A DNA stretch of 64,000 nt, from contig NZ_AP024828.1 in the NCBI RefSeq assembly GCF_019668465.1, positions 5,394,001 through 5,458,000 of the forward strand. Direction: 5' to 3'. The notes below the pieces were generated by a model that was not told the DNA's origin, made no database searches, and saw only the letters and a list, made by a program, of their open reading frames with translations. Positions 31,051 to 38,855 of the stretch are shown piece by piece. Positions within the stretch are counted from its first letter, which is position 1; each line of letters starts with the position of its first letter. The position numbers were made by a program, and so were the translations under genes. Source of the DNA: Mycobacterium senriense (GTDB lineage: Bacteria; Actinomycetota; Actinomycetes; Mycobacteriales; Mycobacteriaceae).

Positions 31051-31494
31051 ATGACGGTCACTAGAGACATCGACGCGCCACCCGGCCGAGTCTGGGATGT
31101 CCTGGCCAACGGTTGGACGTATTCGGGTTGGGTGGTGGGGAACAGCCGCATACGGGCCGTCAGCAGGAAGTGGCCTTCACCCGGCACCCGCATTCTGCAC
31201 TCCATCGGCGCCTGGCCCGCGGTCATCGACGACGAGACCATCGTCGAAACATGTGTTCCTAACGAGGAACTCGTCCTCTTCGCCCGCGTGAGGCCGGCCT
31301 CGGAGGCCCTGGTCACGTTGCGGTTGAGCGACGCCGCCGGGCGGTGCCGGGTAGCAATGTCGGAAATAGCGGTCTCGGGTCCACTGAGCTCTCTGCCAGA
31401 GACCGTGCAGGCGGCGGCCTTCGCTCCGCGAAACCGTGAGTGCCTTTGGCGGCTGGCCAAGATCGCCGAAGAGCGAGATCCCGATGAGCTATAA
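31051..31494 (+). CDS. SRPBCC/START-fold protein
   Basis: 147 residues from ATG 31051, which follows GGAGGACC. Pattern of the polyketide cyclase/dehydrase group: VTRDIDAPPGRVWDVLANGWTYSGW, NSRIRAVSRKWPSPGTRILHSIGAWPAVIDDET, VTLRLSDAAGRCRVAMSE and an amphipathic last helix NRECLWRLAKIAEE. Members bind hydrophobic ligands; none can be named here. It is 31 bases after the transporter and probably in the same operon. Confidence 0.82.
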   Translation: MTVTRDIDAPPGRVWDVLANGWTYSGWVVGNSRIRAVSRKWPSPGTRILHSIGAWPAVIDDETIVETCVPNEELVLFARVRPASEALVTLRLSDAAGRCRVAMSEIAVSGPLSSLPETVQAAAFAPRNRECLWRLAKIAEERDPDEL

Positions 31495-31521
31495 CTGGAA
31501 GCGACCGGTCGGTAACGCTGC

Positions 31522-31566
31522 ATGACACTGTTCGGACGCGACTCCCTACTGACCGCATGGACCTTC
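31522..31566 (+). pseudogene. Scrap of an amylo-alpha-1,6-glucosidase (glycogen debranching) gene
   Basis: The frame starting at ATG 31522 reads MTLFGRDSLLTAWTF, which fits the highly conserved TLFGRDSLLTAWM block of actinobacterial debranching-type glucosidases. After these 15 residues the likeness ends and the sequence becomes unrelated. It sits in the 218-base gap between the SRPBCC and DUF2267 genes. In other mycobacteria SRPBCC or DUF2267-like genes occur near debranching enzymes, which supports deletion of a once complete gene. A chance match is possible because the piece is short. Confidence 0.45.
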
Positions 31567-31712
31567 GTTGAGCAAGTGTGCCGACCGCTGCCCGGGCGAC
31601 GTGAGCGCGGCCTGATAGGTCCATTGCCACCGCTGGATTTCGGCTCACCAGCACGAAGCACCCGCGCTCACCCTGCGGCAGGATATCGGACGTCCAAACT
31701 TGAGGAGATTCA

Positions 31713-32084
31713 ATGAAATACGAGGAGATCATTGCGCTAGTGTCCGAGCGCACCAACCTGCAAGAAGGCGAAGCGGTGGCGCTCCTACGCGCCACCTTGA
31801 CCACCCTCGCCGAACGCATCACCGGCGGCGAGGCTCGGGATCTGGCCGCCCAACTGCCCGGACCGCTCCAGGACAGCTTGCTCCCGACGGAAGAAGAGGC
31901 CGAGGGGTTCAGCTTCGATGAGTTCGTCGACCGTGTGGCCGAACGGAGCGGACTTGATCCTGGCGTGGCCGAGACTGGCGTGGTTGCGGTCATGGCGACG
32001 CTTCGTGACGCGGTGACGCCCGGTGAGTTCGATGACGTGCTGAGCCAGCTCCCCAGGGACTTTCAGCGGCTGAGCGCGCAGTGA
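31713..32084 (+). CDS. DUF2267 family protein
   Basis: 123 residues from ATG 31713, behind GAGGAGATTC. Two homologous halves of three helices each: MKYEEIIALVSERTNLQEGEAVALLRATLTTLAERI, then FSFDEFVDRVAERSGLDPGVAETGVVAVMATLRDAV, each ending in a L-x2-QLP motif (AAQLPGPLQ and LSQLPRDFQ). This is the DUF2267 duplication. It is soluble; function unknown, often encoded beside stress genes. Confidence 0.88.
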   Translation: MKYEEIIALVSERTNLQEGEAVALLRATLTTLAERITGGEARDLAAQLPGPLQDSLLPTEEEAEGFSFDEFVDRVAERSGLDPGVAETGVVAVMATLRDAVTPGEFDDVLSQLPRDFQRLSAQ

Positions 32085-32103
32085 CCTGGTTGCTGCTTAG
32101 GTC

Positions 32104-32424
32104 ATGAAACTGCCAGGCCGCGACGAGATGCGCTCGGAAAGCCTAGGACAGGAGGTTAAAAGTACGGTCACACAGCCGTCGATCAGACTGGCTGTTGTCG
32201 CGGGCGGCCTGACATTGTCGTTGACTGCCGCCGCTGTTGCGTCCGCAGATCCCAACGAGGACTTGGTCGTCAACACAACTTGCAGTTACCCGCAGGTAGT
32301 GGCGGCGCTCAACGCCCAAGACCCCCAGGCTGCTCAGCAGGCGCAAGCCCTTCCGCAAGCACAGCAATACTCTCGATACTCTGGAACGGCGGTGCGAGTC
32401 GCCAGCACCTACAACAACTATTAA
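32104..32424 (+). pseudogene. Hemophore-like secreted protein gene, start codon displaced and C-terminus frameshifted
   Basis: The frame 32104-32424 contains a signal peptide (SIRLAVVAGGLTLSLTAAAVASA) and the mycobacterial hemophore-related pattern DPNEDLVVNTTCSYPQVVAALNAQDPQAAQQAQA. Two defects: a consensus AGGAGG (32150-32155) is followed after 5 bases by AGT at 32161 where ATG would be expected before TVTQPSIRL, and the tail QYSRYSGTAVRVASTYNNY does not fit the family, while the other frame at the same place gives SILWNGGASRQHLQQLLTDL, which does. Translation from the ATG at 32104 or 32128 would give a protein with an odd N-terminus. Best read as a decaying gene. Confidence 0.65.
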
Positions 32425-32457
32425 CTGACCTATGTTCTCTCAGTTGGTATTCGTTCC

Positions 32458-32499
32458 CGCGACAGTACCCCTCAGCCGAAGCTGAGGGGTACTGTCGCG
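32458..32499. terminator. Strong bidirectional terminator hairpin
   Basis: Perfect 19-base-pair stem (32458-32476 with 32481-32499) and a CGAA tetraloop, lying between the hemophore-like remnant on the plus strand and the convergent broken gene that ends at 32505. No long U-tract, but the stem is very stable. Confidence 0.85.
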
Positions 32500-32504
32500 A
32501 TCGG

Positions 32505-33103
32505 CTAGCGCCGCGGGCGAGATCCTAAGCCCTTCAACACTTTACCCAGAGCGAAGGTGATTGCCTCGCCGGTCAGGATCCAGGGCCCGGCCACGATGAT
32601 CGGATCCATCCAGACATGTGCCAGATCGGCCCGGTTGCGGCCCAGGCGCGATTTAATGCCATGATGGGTGAGCTCGCTCTTGATTCCCGTCTCGGTGATC
32701 GGGTTGTCTGGATGCGCGGTGAGAAGCGAACGGATGTGGTGCTCGGCCGCGTCCACGCGGTCCGCATACAGCAGCACCATCCAGTGCGCCGCTCGGCCTT
32801 CACTGAATCGGTAGGCGTACCTGCGGATGATGCCAGAGATGCCACTGGGTGGCTGCGCGGTTCCGAACACCGGGGTCAGAAACCTGTGCTCGACAGAGCG
32901 CTCACGTGGCCACTTTCGCCCTGGCGCTCGGGAAAGTCCCAGTGCGCTCCGGTGGGTAGGTCTAACCGTAGCTTGGGCTCCGAGGGCCGGTCTTTTGGAT
33001 CGAGGTCAGCACCCCAACCCGGGATCTGCGCCCGCAATTCGTCGCTGTTCGGTGTCGGCGGATGCTCCGCTGTGTAGGCCAGCGGACGTTGCGTCTGAGT
33101 CAT
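32505..33103 (-). pseudogene. Conserved mycobacterial hypothetical protein, split by a one-base deletion
   Basis: The first frame (from ATG 33103) gives MTQTQRPLAYTAEHPPTPNS through GAHWDFPERQGE and then runs into unrelated residues and a stop near 32876. From 32912-32915 another frame continues the protein: WPRERSVEHRFLTPVFGTAQ, GIIRRYAYRFSEGRAAHWMV, LLYADRVDAAEHHIRSLL, ending at 32505. Adding one A to the run GAAAGTGG (minus strand) restores a single reading frame of about 199 residues that matches a known family of mycobacterial proteins of unknown function. The C-terminal part has a hydrophobic segment (MDPIIVAGPWILTGEAITFAL). Confidence 0.8.
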
Positions 33104-33121
33104 TGCCTTGCTCCTGTCTGT

Positions 33122-34270
33122 TCAGCTGGCGTGCGGAAGAACGACCGGCTTGATGCAGTCGTCAAGTTTGGATGAGAAGATGTGATAGCCCTCTGCGATG
33201 TGCTCGAGCGGAATCCTATGTGTCACAATTTCGCTCGGCTTCAGATAGCCGTTCTTGATGTGTGAGAACAGCCGGGGCCACTGCCGCTTGACCGGGCATT
33301 GGTTGGTATGAATGGTCAGACCCTTGTTCATGGCGTCGCCGAATTTGACGGCGCTGAACATGGGCCCGTAGGCGCCCATGACGGAGATCGTTCCACCCTT
33401 TCGAACCGAATCGATAGCCCAGTTCAGTGCGATCGGCGAGCCACCCTGCAACTTGAGCTTCGCCGTCGAGACGTGTTGAAGGAGATTTCCGTCGGCCTCC
33501 GCGCCGACAGCGTCGATCGCCACGTCCGCCCCGAGAAAGTCGGTGGTCTTCTTCATCTCGAGCACGATGTCGTCGCACTCGGCGAAGTTGTAGGTCTCGG
33601 CGTGTGCGAAGCTGCGGGCCTTCTCCAACCGGTATTCCAGATGATCGACCACGATCACCCGAGCGGCCCCCATCAACCACGACGATTTCGCGGCGAAGAC
33701 GCCCACCGGGCCGGCCCCGAAGACGACGACGGTATCGCCCTCGGCAATGTCTCCGAGTTGAGCCCCGAAGTAACCGGTCGACAGCGCATCAGTACACAGC
33801 AGCGCGTCTGTGTCGTCCATCCAGTCGGGAATTGGTGACGGGCCGACATCGGCGAATGGTACCCGCACGTACTCTGCCTGCCCGCCGTCGTAACCCCCAC
33901 ACGTGTGGGAATAGCCGTAGATGCCACCAACCGCGGTGGCATTGGGATTCACGTTGTGGCAGTTGGAATATAGCCCTCTGGCGCAGAAGTAGCATGACCC
34001 ACAGTAGATGTTGAAGGGCACCATCACCCGGTCTCCGCGTTTCACATTCTCAACGGAGGCACCCACCTCTTCTACGACGCCGATGAACTCGTGACCGAAG
34101 GTATGGCCGACGCGAGTGTCGGGCATCAAGCCGTGGTAGAGGTGAAGGTCGGATCCGCAAATCGCCGCCAACTGCACCCTGACGATCGCGTCATTGGGAT
34201 GCTCGATTGCCGGGATCGGCTTCTCTTCGACCCGAACCTTGTAGGGGCCGCGGTACGTCATCGCTTGCAT
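33122..34270 (-). CDS. Zinc-dependent alcohol dehydrogenase (formaldehyde-dehydrogenase-like)
   Basis: 382 residues from ATG 34270, behind AGGAGAAGCC. Medium-chain dehydrogenase with catalytic zinc residues in AAICGSDLHLYHG and GHEFIGVVEEVG, a structural zinc lobe with four cysteines (YCGSCYFCARGLYSNC) and a nucleotide-binding VVFGAGPVGVFAAKSSWLMGA followed by VIVVDHLEYRL, where Asp suggests NAD. TFGHEFIG, PFNIYCGSC and YGYSHTCGGYDGGQAEYVRVP are typical of the glutathione-independent formaldehyde dehydrogenase-like group. The substrate is not determined. Single gene, divergent from nothing functional upstream. Confidence 0.88.
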   Translation of the reverse strand: MQAMTYRGPYKVRVEEKPIPAIEHPNDAIVRVQLAAICGSDLHLYHGLMPDTRVGHTFGHEFIGVVEEVGASVENVKRGDRVMVPFNIYCGSCYFCARGLYSNCHNVNPNATAVGGIYGYSHTCGGYDGGQAEYVRVPFADVGPSPIPDWMDDTDALLCTDALSTGYFGAQLGDIAEGDTVVVFGAGPVGVFAAKSSWLMGAARVIVVDHLEYRLEKARSFAHAETYNFAECDDIVLEMKKTTDFLGADVAIDAVGAEADGNLLQHVSTAKLKLQGGSPIALNWAIDSVRKGGTISVMGAYGPMFSAVKFGDAMNKGLTIHTNQCPVKRQWPRLFSHIKNGYLKPSEIVTHRIPLEHIAEGYHIFSSKLDDCIKPVVLPHAS

Positions 34271-34460
34271 CGGCTTCTCCTGACAATCGGTAACTCTGCG
34301 ATTCTGCGCCCGGATACCCGAGGGCGATGAGGGCAAACTGGCCGCGTAGGCCCGAAATTGTGCACGGATTTAGACCTCGCAGGACAAGCAATCCAGTGCC
34401 CGCCGGTATGCGCACCCCCCGAATGTCGAACGCAGGCAAGGAATTCGCCGCCGGCGCATG

Positions 34461-35587
34461 TCACGGGATGGGGGTAAGGAAGCGCCATACCCGGCTAGCG
34501 GCATGCAGATTGAAGCGGGTATCGATATCGCGGAGGTCGAAACCGGTCAGTCGGTGATGCGGCCGAGCCGATACCGCCGCGTGCTGCGGTGAACCTGCAG
34601 AGCAGTAGTCGATTCGTCGTAGTTCCCGCCGCGTTCCAGATAGTGGCTCAAGGTGTGCACCAGGTCGGCCTTCTTTGCGGCGTCGTAGTCGATCAGCACG
34701 CCGAGCCACTGGCGGGCGTATTCATGGGCAGCACCTGCAGCATGCGCCGCATCGACCAAGTGGTAGAAACCCAGCTCGTCATAAGCGGACGCTCCCCGGG
34801 GATTGGCTGAGTTCAGCCGAATGTTCAGGGCGCGACGGGCTTTCATGAATGACTGCGGTAAGTCGCTCGGCGCATCGCAGCGTGGCCCGACGCCCGATTG
34901 CAATCGCTGAGTGGCCGAGTTTTCGACCGATCGCCCCGTGCAGCGCAACGGGATCAGGACGACCGTCGGTGAGTAAGACCACCAGGCTCCCATGGCGACC
35001 CGACAAATCATTCAGGTGCATGCAGCCGCGGCACGGCCCGCAGCGGCGAGCAGGGCATTGTCGGCGCCGCGCGCGCTTTGAACCACTACTACATAGTGAG
35101 GACGGCGCAGATCGTGGCCTAGCGCGTCGGCGCGCGCGTAGGCCCCGTTGTCGTCGGTGCCCGCCAGCAGGTCGTCGACCAGCTCGCGGCGCACGTTGAG
35201 TTGCAGTTCGGCGAGGTTCCGTTGATGAGAGAACTCGAGTCCGAGCACACTGCCGCCGTACTGCAGGGCGAACAGGTCGTCGTCATTGGCCTTTTCTTCG
35301 GGATCGATGAGCGCGAGAACACCGAATACTTCCGCATGCGGCTTTATCAGGATGCACACACGGTCCCCGGAACGCACCGGCCCGGGTTGTCCGGACAGCA
35401 GCCGCAAGAAACGATCACGCTGACTCGACGTCGGCTTCCCGTATCGCTCCGGCCGTCCGGGCCCGGCCCACGCGCGAAGGTTGCCGAACCGGTCTTCGAC
35501 GCAGACCGCAAGCCCGACAGAGCAGACACCCGTGGTGATCCTGGGTGACCAGGCGCTGCGCAATCCCACGAACAGCGAACTCCCCAC
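34461..35587 (-). pseudogene. PucR/CdaR-type transcriptional regulator, three frameshifts
   Basis: Four successive frames on the minus strand give one continuous protein. 35587-35012 reads ERYGKPTSSQRDRFLRLL, FALQYGGSVLGLEFSHQRN and RRELVDDLLAGTDDNGAYAR (GAF-like and GGDEF-like middle). Near 35020 the frame moves to NDLSGRHGSLVVLLTDGRPD and ALHGAIGRKLGHSAIAIG. Near 34905 it moves again to VGPRCDAPSDLPQSFMKARRAL through GGNYDESTTALQVHRSTRRY RLGRITD (PucR helix-turn-helix). Near 34555 one missing base moves it to LTGFDLRDIDTRFNLHAASR. Intact homologues read straight through. The N-terminus upstream of 35587 is not clear. Confidence 0.85.
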
Positions 35588-35735
35588 CTAGTCGGATTGC
35601 CGGTGGCAGACATCGCAATCGCGGAGCCGCTCGGTCAAGCGGGTCGCGTCTGCTGTCGGTGAGGGCTCGATGACGATCCGCCAAATCAACCGACTACCTC
35701 TCGCTCTGAGTCCCGTCCCGAGCGGAGAATCAGGC

Positions 35736-36269
35736 ATGACACGCGTCTTTGCGTGGCAAGCTGAGTACGTGGACCTACGAGCGCTCGAGGAACTCCCCCT
35801 GACCTATGCCGAAGTGGGGGCGACGGCCGGCGGCGAGCTGCCCGCCGGATACGACCATCAACACGCCGAGCGCCAAATCGGCACGGGCGAACAGCGTTTC
35901 GAGCAAGCCGCGGCCGCCGTCATGCGCTGGGGCATGCAGCGCGGGTCGGGGCTGCGGGTGCAGGCCAGCTCCGAGATCGCGGTGGTCGACGCGGTGGTGG
36001 TGGTGAAGATGGGCTTTCTGCCTGCGCCCTGTCGGGTCGTCTACGTCGTCGACGAACCCGACATCCGCGGCTTCGGGTACGGCACCCTGCCGGGCCATCC
36101 GGAATCCGGCGAGGAACGCTTCGTGGTTCGCCGCGACCCGGCGACCTCGGCCGTGTACGCGGAGGTGTCCGCCTTCTCCCGGCCCGCGACCTGGTGGAGC
36201 AAGGCCGGCGGGCCGGTGGTGAAGGTGGGTCAGCGCCTCATCGCCAAGCGCTACCTGCGCGCGGTTTGA
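35736..36269 (+). CDS. DUF1990 family protein (positional match to Rv2616)
   Basis: 177 residues from ATG 35736 (GGAGAATCAGG precedes); GTG 35769 is another possible start. Pattern: LPLTYAEVGATAGGELPAGYDH, HAERQIGTGEQRFEQAAAAVMRWGMQR, VVVKMGFLPAPCRVVYVVDEPDIRGFGYGTLPGHPESGEERFVV, WWSKAGGPVVKVGQRLIAKRYL. This is a START-like fold domain of unknown function that occurs in plants and actinobacteria. It converges on the DoxX-like gene with 3 bases between stops. Confidence 0.88.
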   Translation: MTRVFAWQAEYVDLRALEELPLTYAEVGATAGGELPAGYDHQHAERQIGTGEQRFEQAAAAVMRWGMQRGSGLRVQASSEIAVVDAVVVVKMGFLPAPCRVVYVVDEPDIRGFGYGTLPGHPESGEERFVVRRDPATSAVYAEVSAFSRPATWWSKAGGPVVKVGQRLIAKRYLRAV

Positions 36270-36272
36270 CGG

Positions 36273-36725
36273 CTAACGCGCCGCGACGCCGCCTCCGATG
36301 GTGCCGTTGTGCACGCCCTGCGCCAGCCGGGCCAGCGCGACGGCGCCGACGAGCAAGCCGAAGTCGCGCAGCGCGACGTCGTAGAAGCCGGGCCCGGTGA
36401 CCAGATCGATGATGATGCCGGCCAGCCAGGCCGCGACCACCCAGGCGCCCCACCGCGGGGCCACCGCCACCAGCACCCCCGCCACGATCTCGATGATGCC
36501 CACCAGGTACATGCACTGGTCGGCCGTTCCGGGCACCAGATCGTTGATCCATCCGGCCAGATACATGCTCCAGTGGTGCGGGTGGGTGAGCAGGTTAAAG
36601 AACTTGTCCAGCCCGAAAACGATGGGCGCGATGGTGAACACGGTGCGCAGCGCGAAGTATGCCGAGTAGGCCGGATCCCTCAGCTGGTCGGCCAAAGCGG
36701 GGCTGATGGCTTGCTTAGTACTCAT
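36273..36725 (-). CDS. DoxX-like membrane protein (positional match to Rv2617c)
   Basis: 150 residues from ATG 36725, behind GGAGG. Four membrane helices: YFALRTVFTIAPIVFGLDKFF, CMYLVGIIEIVAGVLVAVAPR, WGAWVVAAWLAGIIIDLVTG and DFGLLVGAVALARLA. DoxX/DUF4267-like. Its start region and that of the divergent regulator at 36817 are both covered by arms of one inverted repeat (36735-36808), so this gene is the likely first target of that regulator. Confidence 0.85.
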   Translation of the reverse strand: MSTKQAISPALADQLRDPAYSAYFALRTVFTIAPIVFGLDKFFNLLTHPHHWSMYLAGWINDLVPGTADQCMYLVGIIEIVAGVLVAVAPRWGAWVVAAWLAGIIIDLVTGPGFYDVALRDFGLLVGAVALARLAQGVHNGTIGGGVAAR

Positions 36726-36734
36726 GGGAGCCTC

Positions 36735-36808
36735 CATTTCTAACAGATAATAGTTTGAACGTTAGATTCGGTAGACTGTGGCGTCAAGCATTTTGTCTGT
36801 TAGAAATG
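36735..36808. promoter_or_regulatory. Paired operator: 13-base inverted repeat across a divergent promoter
   Basis: CATTTCTAACAGA at 36735-36747 and its exact reverse complement TCTGTTAGAAATG at 36796-36808, centres 61 bases apart (about six helical turns). A third, partial GTTAGATTC lies between, at 36761. The left arm ends 9 bases before the 36725 start codon and overlaps its leader; the right arm ends 8 bases before ATG 36817. Such symmetric placement is expected for one dimeric repressor controlling both genes, most simply the regulator encoded at 36817. Confidence 0.8.
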
Positions 36809-36816
36809 GCGGTCGA

Positions 36817-37515
36817 ATGGACGACGCGGACGCCCTGGAGCGCGACGCAGCCGGTATCGGCGCGCTCGCCGATCCGGTGCGCCGGCAGCTCTATCAGTTC
36901 GTGTGCTCCCAACCGGGACTGGTGAGCCGTGACCAGGCGGCCGACGCCGTCGGTATCCCCCACCACCAGGCCAAGTTTCACCTGGACCGGCTCACCGCGG
37001 AGGGCCTGTTGGAATCCGATTACGCGCGCGTGACCGGCCGCTCCGGCCCCGGCGCCGGGCGCACCTCCAAGCTGTATCGCCGGGCGCGCCGCGATATCGC
37101 GGTCAGCCTTCCCCAGCGGGAGTACGAGTTGGCCGGGCGCTTGATGGCGACCGCCATCGCGCGCTCGGCCGATACCGGCGAGCCGATTGCCGAGGTGCTG
37201 AACCGGGTCGCCCGCGAGTACGGCCACACCATGGCCGTGGGCTCCTCTCCCCCGAAAGACGCCCGTGCGGCGCTGCAGAGCGCGGTCCGGGTGCTGCGCC
37301 GATACGGCTACGAGCCGCGTTTCTCCGAGGATGAGGTCGAGCTCGCCAACTGCCCGTTCCACGCGCTGGCGCAGGAGCAGACGGCGCTGGCCTGCAACAT
37401 GAACCACGCGCTGATCACCGGTGTGGCCGATGCGCTCGCACCGCACGGCCCCGACGCCCGACTCTGCCCCGGCCGGGACCGGTGTTGCGTCGTGCTCACG
37501 CCTGGCCGGCGGTAG
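36817..37515 (+). CDS. Winged-helix regulator with cysteine-rich C-terminus (positional match to Rv2618)
   Basis: 232 residues from ATG 36817. An ArsR-like winged helix (IGALADPVRRQLYQFVCSQPGLVSRDQAADAVGIPHHQAKFHLDRL, wing TGRSGPGAGRTSKLYRR) is joined to a helical domain whose end carries cysteines: NCPFHALAQEQTALACNMNH and ARLCPGRDRCCVVL. The layout is that of SufR-like regulators that bind an iron-sulfur cluster or metal. The protein at 39278-39970 has the same build. The first codons lie directly after the operator arm at 36796-36808, which points to autoregulation. Its 3' end overlaps the convergent nitronate monooxygenase gene by 20 bases. Confidence 0.85.
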   Translation: MDDADALERDAAGIGALADPVRRQLYQFVCSQPGLVSRDQAADAVGIPHHQAKFHLDRLTAEGLLESDYARVTGRSGPGAGRTSKLYRRARRDIAVSLPQREYELAGRLMATAIARSADTGEPIAEVLNRVAREYGHTMAVGSSPPKDARAALQSAVRVLRRYGYEPRFSEDEVELANCPFHALAQEQTALACNMNHALITGVADALAPHGPDARLCPGRDRCCVVLTPGRR

Positions 37516-38452
37516 ATCCCCAGCGCGACAGCAATTCCTCGGCGCCCGTGCACATCTCGTCGATGACGTCGGCCACCGACGCGTCGTTGCGGATCATCCC
37601 GACGCCCTGCCCGGCGTCCACCGGGGCGATCCGGCAGTCCCCGGCGGCAATCGCTGCGGCCAGCTCGTCGCAGGCCCCCGCGTCCAGCGCCTCCTCGTGG
37701 CCCGTCCAGTGCTCGACGAAGTCATTGGCCAATACCCGCGACGGGAACCGCGCCGGCCAGGGCAGCCCCTTGGCGACGTCGAAGGCCCGGGTGACCGCGG
37801 TGTCGGTCTCGGTCGCCGTGACCAGGGCGCGACGGCCGGTGTCGCCGGTCAGCGCCTCCGGGCACGCCGACAGCCGGGTGCCCACCCACGCCCCGCTGGC
37901 ACCGGCGGCCAGCACCGCGGCCAGGCTGCGCGCCGAGGCGACACCGCCGCCGGCCAGCACCGGGACGGAGACGGCGTCCAAAACGGCGTCCAGCAGCGGC
38001 AGCAGCCCCAGCTTGTCCTCGCCGTGCCCGCCGCCCTCGGACCCGCGCGCGACCAGGATGTCGACGCCGGCGTCGACGGCCTGGCGCGCCCCGGTGCTGT
38101 CGTAAACCTGTGTGACGGTGGGGATTCCGGCGTCATGTGCCTTAGCGACCCACGACCATTCGGTGCCGAAGCTGACCGACAGCAGGGCGGGCCGGGCGGC
38201 GAGCGCGTCCTCGAGCAGGCCGGCCTCGTTGCGCATCACCCAGTCGACCATGCCGATGCCGAACCGTCCGTCGACGTGCCGTAGCTGCTCGGCGAGCAGC
38301 TCCCTGGTGGCGACGCTGCCCATGCCGACCATGCCGAGGCCACCAGCGCCCGTGACCGCCGCTGCCAGGCGGCCGCCGGCCACCCCGCCCATCGGGGCGT
38401 TGACGATGGGGACCCGCAGACCGAAATCCGTTGACCAGGGCGTCGACAGCAT
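37496..38452 (-). CDS. Nitronate monooxygenase (2-nitropropane dioxygenase family)
   Basis: FMN-dependent TIM-barrel enzyme that oxidises alkyl nitronates such as propionate 3-nitronate. 318 residues: VNAPMGGVAGGRLAAAVTGAGGLGMVG, the catalytic His loop ARGSEGGGHGED, PVLAGGGVASARSLAAVLAAGASGAWVGTRL. It lies between the Rv2618-like and Rv2619c-like genes, where I do not recall a counterpart in M. tuberculosis, so it may be an insertion here or a loss there. 6 bases separate its start from the cupin stop, suggesting co-transcription. Confidence 0.9.
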   Translation of the reverse strand: MLSTPWSTDFGLRVPIVNAPMGGVAGGRLAAAVTGAGGLGMVGMGSVATRELLAEQLRHVDGRFGIGMVDWVMRNEAGLLEDALAARPALLSVSFGTEWSWVAKAHDAGIPTVTQVYDSTGARQAVDAGVDILVARGSEGGGHGEDKLGLLPLLDAVLDAVSVPVLAGGGVASARSLAAVLAAGASGAWVGTRLSACPEALTGDTGRRALVTATETDTAVTRAFDVAKGLPWPARFPSRVLANDFVEHWTGHEEALDAGACDELAAAIAAGDCRIAPVDAGQGVGMIRNDASVADVIDEMCTGAEELLSRWGSTAGQA

Positions 38453-38458
38453 CGGTGA

Positions 38459-38803
38459 CTAGTGCGCCGCGGGAATCGTCTTCAGCACGGTCAGCAGGAC
38501 CACCGAGTCCTCGACCGCGTGCAAGGCGTGACGTTCGGGGGGAATCGCGACGTATTCACCGGCCTTGCCGTCCCAGGCATCACTGCCGGTCGTCAGGCGC
38601 ACGTGGCCCTGCAGCACCTGCAGCGTCGCCTCACCGGGGCTGTCGTGTTCGGACAGGTCGTGACCGGCCAGCAACGCCAGCACCGTCTGGCGAAGCTCGT
38701 GGGTGTGACCGCCGTGGATGGTGTGGGCGGCCCGTCCGCTGTGGGATTGCTTGGCTTCGGCGATCTTTTCGGAGGAGAGGTCGGTCAGCGAGATGGATTC
38801 CAT
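38459..38803 (-). CDS. Cupin-domain protein (positional match to Rv2619c)
   Basis: 114 residues forming one cupin barrel: HELRQTVLALLAGHDLSEHDSPGEATLQVLQGHVRLTTG and EYVAIPPERHALHAVEDSVVLLTVL. His, His, Glu/Gln and His residues of a metal site can be found (HDSPGEATLQ, ERHALHA). The usual role of such small cupins is sensing or binding a small molecule; no substrate is evident. Start ATG 38803 follows GAAGGACC. Confidence 0.88.
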   Translation of the reverse strand: MESISLTDLSSEKIAEAKQSHSGRAAHTIHGGHTHELRQTVLALLAGHDLSEHDSPGEATLQVLQGHVRLTTGSDAWDGKAGEYVAIPPERHALHAVEDSVVLLTVLKTIPAAH

Positions 38804-38855
38804 ACCGGGTCCTTCGGAGTTGCAAGGCCCCGCATGGGCCTTTCAGGGTCGTGAG

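Noticed and set aside
32505..33103. Programmed frameshift instead of mutation
   Set aside because: There is no slippery heptamer with a downstream structure; a one-base deletion in an A-run is simpler.
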